The notes beneath the pieces were generated by a model. It made no database searches. It had not been told where the DNA came from and was given only the letters and a program-made list of their open reading frames with translations. From Fructilactobacillus fructivorans (GTDB lineage: Bacteria > Bacillota > Bacilli > Lactobacillales > Lactobacillaceae), in the NCBI RefSeq assembly GCF_001434095.1, contig NZ_AZDS01000005.1, positions 124,001-188,000 on the forward strand: a stretch of 64,000 bases of DNA, in the 5' to 3' direction. The translations under genes and the position numbers were made by a program. Below, one piece after another: positions 17,975 through 24,475 of the stretch; position 1 is the first letter of the stretch, and every line of letters begins with the position of its first letter.

Positions 17975-18725
17975 ATGTATAAAAAACATAAATTTATATA
18001 TTTTTTTGTCATTAATTACTTTGCTAACAATTACCTTAGGAGGACAAACCATCTCATTTGCATCTGATTCAAATGAGCAAACGAGTAATACTGTAGTTAA
18101 ATCTACATATAATTTATCAAACGTTGATTCAAATACACTAAATAAAATGAATGAAATAGCTTCTCAAGATCCAAATGTTAAAGAAACTGTTAATAATGGT
18201 CAAATTACAATAGAGCAACTATTACCTAGTTCTGATGATCAATCAACTTTACCTATCTCAGCATATACAAGATTTAATTCACAAAAAAATTATAAATTTG
18301 AATCACAAAACTTAAAAACCATTAACTTTTCCACTTTTATAAATAAAATGGATCAAGATAATAATATTAAAATGAAGAATGGATCAAAAATATCTATGAA
18401 ACGTTATAAAGGACAAACAACTTATGGTCAACATGTAAAAACAAATACTCATGTACATTGTAATAGATTTAATGGTTCTCATTCTGATCATAAATATTGG
18501 GGTGAAAAAGATCCACGTGCTTGGTCGGATTTCTATCATAGTGATTGTGATTGGCATGCCATAAATTATAACTGTAGTAGTTCTAAATCTAAAATGACAA
18601 AATGCCATGGTCTAAATGAATATGGAAATGGGGGTCAAAGATTGCTCATCCTGGAAAAGTCAGAAAAGACGACATCACAATTGGTCAAAACAAGCTTGGT
18701 ACAGGAATGCTTACTAAATAAATAA
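17975..18725 (+). pseudogene. Secreted Cys-containing protein, frameshifted in signal peptide
   Basis: AAGGAGG is followed by ATG 17975 and MYKKHKFIYF, but this frame stops after 30 codons. Skipping one T in the run of seven at 18001-18007 continues as LSLITLLTITLGGQTISFAS, a textbook signal peptide, and about 225 more residues to the stop near 18721-18725. The mature part is Asn/Ser/Lys rich and has four Cys in its last third (HVHCNRF, SDCDWHAINYNCSS, MTKCHGLN). Close to the end, one extra G in the G5 run at 18630-18634 would give another tail (SKIAHPGKVRKDD...). So the copy is either broken, switched off by slippage, or misread. Function unknown; a secreted toxin or bacteriocin-like role is only a guess. 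Confidence 0.6.
18001..18007 (+). repeat. T7 homopolymer at the frameshift
   Basis: Seven T after alternating TATATA, 26 bases after the start codon. Six T would restore the reading frame. Such tracts are prone to slippage in replication and to sequencing error. Confidence 0.7.
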
Positions 18726-19092
18726 TAATTTTTATGAATATACTTATTCATTTCCTTAAAAGTAATTCCAAGAAATAACATATTACTTAATTTATACACA
18801 ATATAAAATTTACCAGAAATTAACTTAAAATAATCATTACAAGTATTTCACTAAAACAATTTAAATTATGATATATTTATTCTATTAATGATTTACTATT
18901 TATGAAAAAGTACTATAAACACAAAAGAAGCCCCACTACCCAAAAGTAGTGAGGCTTCTTTGCGACTTAATCTCCGTTAAATAAGTATACCAGTTTTAAG
19001 AATTTTGTCAGCCCTTCCTATTAACTGAAACCAAATAGAGACCAATTGCTTTTCAAATACTGGTTACATCAATGTCTTGAAGCTAAAATAAA
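18726..19092. other. A+T-rich gene-free stretch
   Basis: Apart from the hairpin at 18924-18962 I see no gene. The first 200 bases are extremely A+T-rich. A short hairpin (ATGAATA/TATTCAT, 18734-18751) just after the pseudogene may end its transcript. The stretch lies at the 3' end of tRNA-Arg, a common integration site, but I find no integrase or repeat of the tRNA end. Confidence 0.5.
18924..18962 (-). terminator. Terminator after tRNA-Arg
   Basis: Stem GAAGCC-CACTAC with GTAGTG-GGCTTC. On the minus strand a T-rich tail follows, suiting the tRNA transcript; the plus-strand tail is shorter. Confidence 0.7.
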
Positions 19093-19164
19093 TGCGCCCC
19101 CCGAGAGTCGAACTCGGATCATGAGGACCGAAATCTCATGTGCTATCCATTACACTAAGGGCGC
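19093..19164 (-). tRNA. tRNA-Arg (anticodon TCG)
   Basis: 72 bases fold as a cloverleaf: acceptor GCGCCCT/GGGGCGC, D arm GTGT...GCAC, anticodon stem TGAGA/CCTCA (innermost A-C mismatch) with loop TTTCGGT, and T arm CCGAG-TTCGACT-CTCGG, discriminator A. The anticodon at 19131-19129 is TCG, reading CGA-type arginine codons. CCA is not encoded. Confidence 0.93.
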
Positions 19165-19210
19165 TTAACAAATACTATGCTATCGATAAACACAGTAAAT
19201 TGCAAGTAAA

Positions 19211-19537
19211 TTATTTATTTGCGACTTTATTTGCGGCCGCTTCTAAGTCTAACTCTAGCTTTAAAGAGTTATTTTTAAAGTCATCAACCAGGCTGGTACC
19301 CTTGGTAACATACTTTCCAATCGTTCTCCCGGTAATGCTAACAAACGCAATGGTTTGATCATTAACCAACTTAGCCGAATCATAGTGACCTTCTTCAGCT
19401 GAATCCAGGTAGGCTTGGGTTAAATCTTGGACGTTACTTTTGATCAACTCATCAAGTGTAATGTCCTTACCTTCTTTTTTGAGCTCATCCCACAAGTTTT
19501 TAACTTCATCCATCGTCTCTGGAATCTTTGCACTCAT
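19211..19537 (-). CDS. Hypothetical protein, helical
   Basis: 108 aa from ATG 19537 with GGAGG 7 bases upstream. Acidic, probably mostly helical at both ends with a central piece (QTIAFVSITGRTIGKYVTKG) that could be strands. No signal peptide or membrane segment. I do not recognise it. Between the LVIS_2131-like gene upstream and tRNA-Arg, same strand. Confidence 0.6.
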   Translation of the reverse strand: MSAKIPETMDEVKNLWDELKKEGKDITLDELIKSNVQDLTQAYLDSAEEGHYDSAKLVNDQTIAFVSITGRTIGKYVTKGTSLVDDFKNNSLKLELDLEAAANKVANK

Positions 19538-19595
19538 TTCAATTCCTCCATCTTTAAACAAAACCACCGGTCCGTAAACATCGGTGGTTAAATAA

Positions 19596-20216
19596 TTATT
19601 TATTTCTCTGCACGAACGTCTTATTAGGAACCCGAATCAAAATGAATTGGTTGGCATCTTTCCCGGCATGCATTCCCAAACCATTCCAGAAGTTCCCTTT
19701 ATATGTCAAGGTAACCACCTTGGCCCATGCATTCTGGAAGTGCTGGTCATTTAATTTAATGTTTTTGCGATTCAATTTGTAACTGCGCCCGGTAACTTCA
19801 GCATTACCACGCGTCGTAACCACTTGTGCATTAGTACTTGGAAGCTGATACTTAACGTTCTTTAACCAGAACGAATACTGTTGAATTGGACCCTTGTTTC
19901 CTTCCACCTTCACGTAATAAGAACCGTGCTCATCACTTTGAATGATCAATGGTTCCACCTGCGTCGTGGTAACAACGTTCCGGTTGTTCGTCTTGGTAAT
20001 GTTTCTAAAGAAGGTCGTGTAAACCATCAAAGCCAGCAAAACCAAGAAAACAACGATTTCACCGATTGAGATCAGCAAATTTCGCCATTCAAAAGTCTTT
20101 TTATCTTGGACGATCATTTTAATTCGGCGTGAACGAATGTTTTTAATCACAAGGATTAAAACTACCAAAACAATTAACCACGCAATTACACCTACAAGAT
20201 TCCACCATGAATTCAT
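19596..20216 (-). CDS. LVIS_2131-like membrane protein
   Basis: 206 aa. Two hydrophobic segments: residues 6-25 (LVGVIAWLIVLVVLILVI) and about 46-68, separated by a basic loop, then about 135 residues of beta-rich domain. The N-terminus and general layout agree with what I recall as the lactobacillar LVIS_2131 family, a conserved protein of unknown function. Envelope location is clear; role is not. GGAG ribosome site before ATG 20216. Confidence 0.6.
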   Translation of the reverse strand: MNSWWNLVGVIAWLIVLVVLILVIKNIRSRRIKMIVQDKKTFEWRNLLISIGEIVVFLVLLALMVYTTFFRNITKTNNRNVVTTTQVEPLIIQSDEHGSYYVKVEGNKGPIQQYSFWLKNVKYQLPSTNAQVVTTRGNAEVTGRSYKLNRKNIKLNDQHFQNAWAKVVTLTYKGNFWNGLGMHAGKDANQFILIRVPNKTFVQRNK

Positions 20217-20310
20217 GAAAGTATCCTCCGCTCTATTTTTCCTATCTCCCCTATTCTAATTGAAAATTGATTTTTATGCCATATTTGATATACTAAACTT
20301 AAATTAAACA

Positions 20311-20378
20311 TTGGGGTGCCGAGTGGCTGAGATCATACCCGTTGAACCTGACTTGGACAATACCAGCGCAGGAAATAT
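20311..20378 (+). promoter_or_regulatory. TPP riboswitch before the ECF ATPase gene
   Basis: Aptamer pieces in order: GGGGTGCC, GGCTGAGAT, ATACCCGTTGAACCTGA, CTTGGACAATACCAGCG and CAGGAA. Precedes the HMP/thiamine ECF transporter genes. Confidence 0.94.
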
Positions 20379-20406
20379 ATAACTAAGCTTGTTAAATACA
20401 TCAGCT

Positions 20407-20443
20407 GGACGTTCTCCCACTCGCGGTTTGGACGTCTTTTTTT
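20407..20443 (+). terminator. Expression platform: terminator hairpin after TPP aptamer
   Basis: Stem GACGT (20408-20412) with ACGTC (20432-20436) and seven T. Its loop holds CCACTCG (20417-20423), perfectly complementary to CGAGTGG in the aptamer (20320-20326), which could serve as the antiterminator pairing when TPP is absent. The stem itself is short. Confidence 0.6.
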
Positions 20444-20454
20444 ATGGAGAATAA

Positions 20455-21822
20455 ATGATGATAAACATCAAAGATCTATCATTTTCATATCCTGAACAGG
20501 ATAAAATCTTAAATCAAATTAATTTAAAGTTTGAGCCAAATAGTATGAACTTACTATTTGGTCCAACTGGAAGTGGGAAGACCACGCTCTTGAAACTGAT
20601 TGCGGGACTGTATCCCAAGTATAGTAAGGGTGAAATGAGTGGAAAAATTGATATGGATGAAAAGACAGCCATGCTGTTTCAGGATCCTAACCACCAGTTT
20701 GCGATGAAAACCGTCAAAGAAGAACTAATCTTCGCCCTCGGAAACTTACAAGTCGATCCCGCTCAAATGCCTAATCGCATCGATGATGCTCTAGCCTTTT
20801 GTGGAATCAGCAGTCTTAAAAATCGGACCATTTCAACCTTATCTGGGGGTGAGAAGCAAAAAGTTGCTTTAGCAGTGACAGTTGCCATGAAACGTCCCGT
20901 TCTTCTCCTCGACGAACCTTTTAGTAACGTCGACTTCGAAAGTAAGAAAGACATCATCAGGCGACTCGTTCAACTTAAGGAAGAACACAATCGGACCATC
21001 ATCATTTCCGATCATAACTTGAGCGATTACATTGGGATCGCCGATCACTTCTTTAACGTTCAAAACGATTCCGTCAAACCAATTCCGGTTAAGCAAATTA
21101 AGAACCGTCTTCCACACCATCCTGACAAAGAGATTGAATACAAGATCATGTCGGACAATGATCCCATTATTAATCTACTCAATTTCTCCATGACCGATGG
21201 CAACCAAAACTTAATTGAACCAGAAAACATTGATTTGTATCCTGGCATCACTTACCTAAATGGGAAGAACGGGAGTGGTAAATCAACTTTTTTCAAAGCC
21301 TTATCACGCCTCCACTCTTATAACGGGGTCGTCAAGATCCTTAATCGCAACATCAAGAAGTCATCCCTCCCATTTCTCATGCGATACGAAAATCTTGTTT
21401 TCCAAAATTCAGAAGACCAATTTTTGACCATTACCATTAATGATGAGATTCAATTGGCCAAAAAGAACGCCATTACGAAGAATTGGACGGATGATCGGAT
21501 CAATGATCTAATGGAAGAACTCCATTTAGATCAACTCACCGATCGAGTTGTCTACTCACTTAGTGGCGGTCAAAAAAAGAAACTGCAAATCGTAATCATG
21601 TTAATCAGAGACGCTCCCATTCTCATGTTGGACGAGCCCTTTGCCGGACTTGATCAAGAATCAACCACGATTATCTCAAGGTTGCTTGAAGACGAGGCCC
21701 ACGCTGGCAAAACCATCATTTTTGCTTCTCATCAACAGACTGAATTGGTGGACAACGCTGATTTTTACATCGAACTCGCTAATCACCGCTTGACTTATAA
21801 GGAGGACGTTCATGAATCCTAG
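20455..21822 (+). CDS. ykoD: ECF transporter, fused double ATP-binding subunit (YkoD-like)
   Basis: 455 aa with two ABC domains in one chain. First: Walker A GPTGSGKTT (about residue 36), LSGGEKQKVALA, DEPF. Second: LNGKNGSGKST (about 271), LSGGQKKKLQI, DEPFAGLD. DEPF rather than DEPT and the fused layout are typical of the YkoD ATPase of the YkoEDC pyrimidine/thiamine transporter. TPP riboswitch upstream supports HMP or thiamine as cargo. ATG at 20455 or 20458, the second at better distance from GGAGA. The next gene overlaps its end by 11 bases. The substrate subunit is missing here and lies at 60451. Confidence 0.88.
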   Translation: MMINIKDLSFSYPEQDKILNQINLKFEPNSMNLLFGPTGSGKTTLLKLIAGLYPKYSKGEMSGKIDMDEKTAMLFQDPNHQFAMKTVKEELIFALGNLQVDPAQMPNRIDDALAFCGISSLKNRTISTLSGGEKQKVALAVTVAMKRPVLLLDEPFSNVDFESKKDIIRRLVQLKEEHNRTIIISDHNLSDYIGIADHFFNVQNDSVKPIPVKQIKNRLPHHPDKEIEYKIMSDNDPIINLLNFSMTDGNQNLIEPENIDLYPGITYLNGKNGSGKSTFFKALSRLHSYNGVVKILNRNIKKSSLPFLMRYENLVFQNSEDQFLTITINDEIQLAKKNAITKNWTDDRINDLMEELHLDQLTDRVVYSLSGGQKKKLQIVIMLIRDAPILMLDEPFAGLDQESTTIISRLLEDEAHAGKTIIFASHQQTELVDNADFYIELANHRLTYKEDVHES

Positions 21823-22456
21823 TCTAAAATTCATCTTAGTCCTGATCATTGCACTCGAAGTATCATTTACTAACAGTATTGTTGGCAACGTGATTTTAAT
21901 CGTAGTGGGGCTTCTCTACCTTTTAGTTAAACGAGTTAAATTAAAGCGTCTTTTGTGGATCCTCCTGATTGCGGTGATCCCTGCCATTGGGCTCCTTATT
22001 TCGCAAGTCTTGTACGCTAAGAGTAGCCACGCCGGGATCCTCCTTTTCACTCGAATCTACGTCTACGTGATCTATGGAGCAGCATTCACTTTAACAACCA
22101 AGCTCTATGAGTTAGTCAATTCACTTGAACAGAATCTCCATCTTCCAAGCAAGTTCGTTTATGGTGTCATGGCAGCGTTCAACCTTCTTCCTGAGATTCA
22201 GGCCGAAGTTAATAAAATCAAAACCGCAAGTTTAATGCGCGGCGTTAAGTTACACTGGTGGTCACCTACCCTATACTTTAGGGCCATTTTGTCAGCCATT
22301 CGGTGGTCGGAAAACCTAGCGCAAGGAATGGAATCGCATGGATTCGTTGAGGGTCAGTCACGAACTTTTTATGAACCGGTTAAAATTACGATGGTAGACT
22401 GGCTGGTCTTCGTTTTCAACGTAATTTTACTTCAAGCGATCCTACTTCTCCTTTAG
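21812..22456 (+). CDS. ykoC: ECF transporter transmembrane subunit (YkoC/CbiQ-like)
   Basis: 214 aa with about five transmembrane helices. The cytoplasmic loop has the coupling motifs of EcfT proteins: AEVNKIKTASLMRGV and later RWSENLAQGMESHGF (each with the Ala-Arg-Gly-like pattern that contacts the ATPases). Couples ATP hydrolysis by the double ATPase to vitamin uptake by an S subunit. Overlaps the ATPase gene by 11 bases with the AAGGAGG ribosome site inside it, so the two are translationally linked. Confidence 0.87.
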   Translation: MNPSLKFILVLIIALEVSFTNSIVGNVILIVVGLLYLLVKRVKLKRLLWILLIAVIPAIGLLISQVLYAKSSHAGILLFTRIYVYVIYGAAFTLTTKLYELVNSLEQNLHLPSKFVYGVMAAFNLLPEIQAEVNKIKTASLMRGVKLHWWSPTLYFRAILSAIRWSENLAQGMESHGFVEGQSRTFYEPVKITMVDWLVFVFNVILLQAILLLL

Positions 22457-22526
22457 TATTCTTTGTCTCAATTAAATAAATTAATGTATAATGGACTCAA
22501 GTAAGAGAAGTAGAGGAGGAAACAAA

Positions 22527-22724
22527 ATGAAAATTGGTGAAGAATTTAGTCAAGTAGCAACTGATCTGATTAAATTCCAAGAAAAACATGATATTCCTGA
22601 TAACCAGATGGCAGTTGACTTACATATGACCGTGGAAAGATTTCACGCCATCAAGAGTATGCAAGTTCAACCAACTCAGGATGAAGTTAAAATAATTAAA
22701 CAGTTTATTGTTCATAACAAGTAA
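22527..22724 (+). CDS. Small helical protein, LBP_cg2779-like
   Basis: 65 aa from ATG 22527 with GGAGGA 6 bases upstream. Sequence such as FQEKHDIPDNQMAVDLHMTVERFHAIKS suggests a helix-turn-helix-like arrangement of four short helices. It resembles what I recall as the LBP_cg2779 family of lactobacilli, without known function. DNA binding is possible but unproven. Own promoter region and strong terminator. Confidence 0.55.
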   Translation: MKIGEEFSQVATDLIKFQEKHDIPDNQMAVDLHMTVERFHAIKSMQVQPTQDEVKIIKQFIVHNK

Positions 22725-22759
22725 AAAACGATGACTTTCATGAAAGTCATCGTTTTTTT
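22723..22759 (+). terminator. Perfect bidirectional terminator
   Basis: Self-complementary AAAACGATGACTTTCA with its mirror and A/T runs at both ends, serving the convergent genes on either side; overlaps both stop codon regions. Confidence 0.9.
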
Positions 22760-23915
22760 ATCCAATTTGTTGTTCAATTAGATACGAATCAAGATAGCCA
22801 AAGGCAATCTCATCAATATCATTTAAATTAATCAGTTGGTTATTTACGACAAATAATTTAGCTTTATCAACAATCTGAACCGTAACCTGTCCCCGCTCGT
22901 ACTTTACGGGAAAACCGAGGTACGATTGTCCGTCATTCATTTTAATGCGAACCACTCGTTGAAACTTGATGGCCATCTCAATCGTAGCGGCAAACAAGTT
23001 GACCGTTGCATCAAAACTCCGATCATTATTTAAAACTGGCTGAACGAAAACGCCGTTGGCTGAATTAATGGAGACAAAGTGATTAATCAAACGCAAATAA
23101 TCACTTTTAATCACTAACTTATCAATTTCATCAATTTTAATTAATTCATAACCGCCAAATCGTCCCATCATATCGACCAACGAAAAGATTACTGAATCTG
23201 AATTAACCGCCCGAATCTGACCAATAAAGAAGAGATCGGAATGAATCTTAGGAATCATCACAATCCGTCTCCCGGTTTCCATCGCGGAATAGAGGTTAGC
23301 TTCAATCGCTAATTGGCCATCTACTACTTGGGGATCAATGTGTTTAGCAAATAACACCGACTTGGAATCCGTCAATAATTTTAATTCCGTTCCCAAAAAC
23401 TCAACGGATCGAACCAATGGCTTAATAATGGTCTTGTGTGTCACGTTCTCATTATCAAACTTATCAATTACGGAAAGCGAAAATTCAAAGTCTGACAACG
23501 AATTAATAAAACCCTCAACGGAATTGCCGTCCTGAGTCACCACCATGATAGCTTGCTGGTCAACAAAGGAATTTCCCAAAATCTGAGTTAGCAGATCATT
23601 CTTCGAATTAAGCTTCATTACTTCCTGTTTCGTCCCGTTCAACTTTAGTTGGCGTGACATCCGAATCCGACCTTCCATCTTGGTCAAGTCTTCACTTTGA
23701 AAATCAATGTCGTCAATGTCACCATAAACTACATATACCAGTCCGTTAGCTAATCCGTAGTCATCGTACGTAATTAGAATGGCTCCAGCAGCATCAAGGG
23801 CAACCACGACCCCGGTATAAAAAACCGTGGTGTTTTGTTGGGTCAAATTTACCAATAAATTATTATTCATCGAATACCTCAAGTCTTTGACAACTTGATC
23901 AACCGAATTATTCAA
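22758..23915 (-). CDS. Protein of four repeated Sm-like beta modules, unknown
   Basis: 385 aa, cytoplasmic. Four stretches, about residues 20-72, 105-173, 204-268 and 305-372, share one pattern: an amphipathic helix, a strand such as RVVRI or VFYTGVV, a Gly (G-F or G-Q), strands ending in a hydrophobic-Asp pair, and a closing strand preceded by I-x-x-x-D-I-D-x-I (DIDDIDF, IDEIDKLVI, DIDEIAF). This is the rhythm of small Sm/LSm-type barrels. Modules pair as 1-2 and 3-4 with linkers between. I know no named function; RNA or protein binding is inference. Divergent from the 114-aa gene at 24081. Confidence 0.6.
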   Translation of the reverse strand: MNNSVDQVVKDLRYSMNNNLLVNLTQQNTTVFYTGVVVALDAAGAILITYDDYGLANGLVYVVYGDIDDIDFQSEDLTKMEGRIRMSRQLKLNGTKQEVMKLNSKNDLLTQILGNSFVDQQAIMVVTQDGNSVEGFINSLSDFEFSLSVIDKFDNENVTHKTIIKPLVRSVEFLGTELKLLTDSKSVLFAKHIDPQVVDGQLAIEANLYSAMETGRRIVMIPKIHSDLFFIGQIRAVNSDSVIFSLVDMMGRFGGYELIKIDEIDKLVIKSDYLRLINHFVSINSANGVFVQPVLNNDRSFDATVNLFAATIEMAIKFQRVVRIKMNDGQSYLGFPVKYERGQVTVQIVDKAKLFVVNNQLINLNDIDEIAFGYLDSYLIEQQIG

Positions 23916-24080
23916 ATTATCACCTACTTCTCTAGTAACATCAGTTTAATCTTATCACATGTAAGGATTCGACCAAGATTAGTGCGCCTATCATAACATA
24001 AATTTTGCGTTCTTTTTAAGCTTTTACTTTCTATTTTCATTTATACCATGAATGCTTTAAAATGAGACTGAGGTGAAAAT

Positions 24081-24425
24081 ATGTCGAAGAAAAAAATTGA
24101 ACGTAAGCAACGTCAAAACATCATTATTGATATGAACGATTTCATCATTAAATACGCTGCCACAATGTTAGGAGAAAATAAAACTAACTTAGCTCAGCAA
24201 ATCTACGAAGCAGGCAAAGATGACGTCAAGGGTTTAGATAAACTGTTCAATGACGCCGGATACGGTCGCAAAGAACAATACGAAAACATCGCCGAAGGAT
24301 ACGTCTGCAACTTTTATCACGTGATGCCGGATCAAGCCAAGCCCGAGGTTGACCGGTTAACTAAAGAAGCAATGAATTACTTAGGATCACACGCGGACGA
24401 GTTCAATCGTTGGCGTGAGGAATAA
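24081..24425 (+). CDS. Hypothetical basic-N-terminal protein
   Basis: 114 aa from ATG 24081. Very basic start (SKKKIERKQRQN) then helical, mixed-charge sequence. No membrane segment, signal peptide or recognised motif. It is followed at once by a terminator and then the helicase gene, so it is probably transcribed alone. I cannot assign a role. Confidence 0.6.
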   Translation: MSKKKIERKQRQNIIIDMNDFIIKYAATMLGENKTNLAQQIYEAGKDDVKGLDKLFNDAGYGRKEQYENIAEGYVCNFYHVMPDQAKPEVDRLTKEAMNYLGSHADEFNRWREE

Positions 24426-24452
24426 AACAACTTCGCTTGAAGTTGTTTTTTT
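24425..24452 (+). terminator. Intrinsic terminator
   Basis: Stem AAACAACTTC with GAAGTTGTTT, tetraloop GCTT, T run. It lies 5' of the helicase start and thus argues against the longer upstream reading of that gene. Confidence 0.85.
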
Positions 24453-24475
24453 ATGGAAAAATGGAGGTGGAAATA

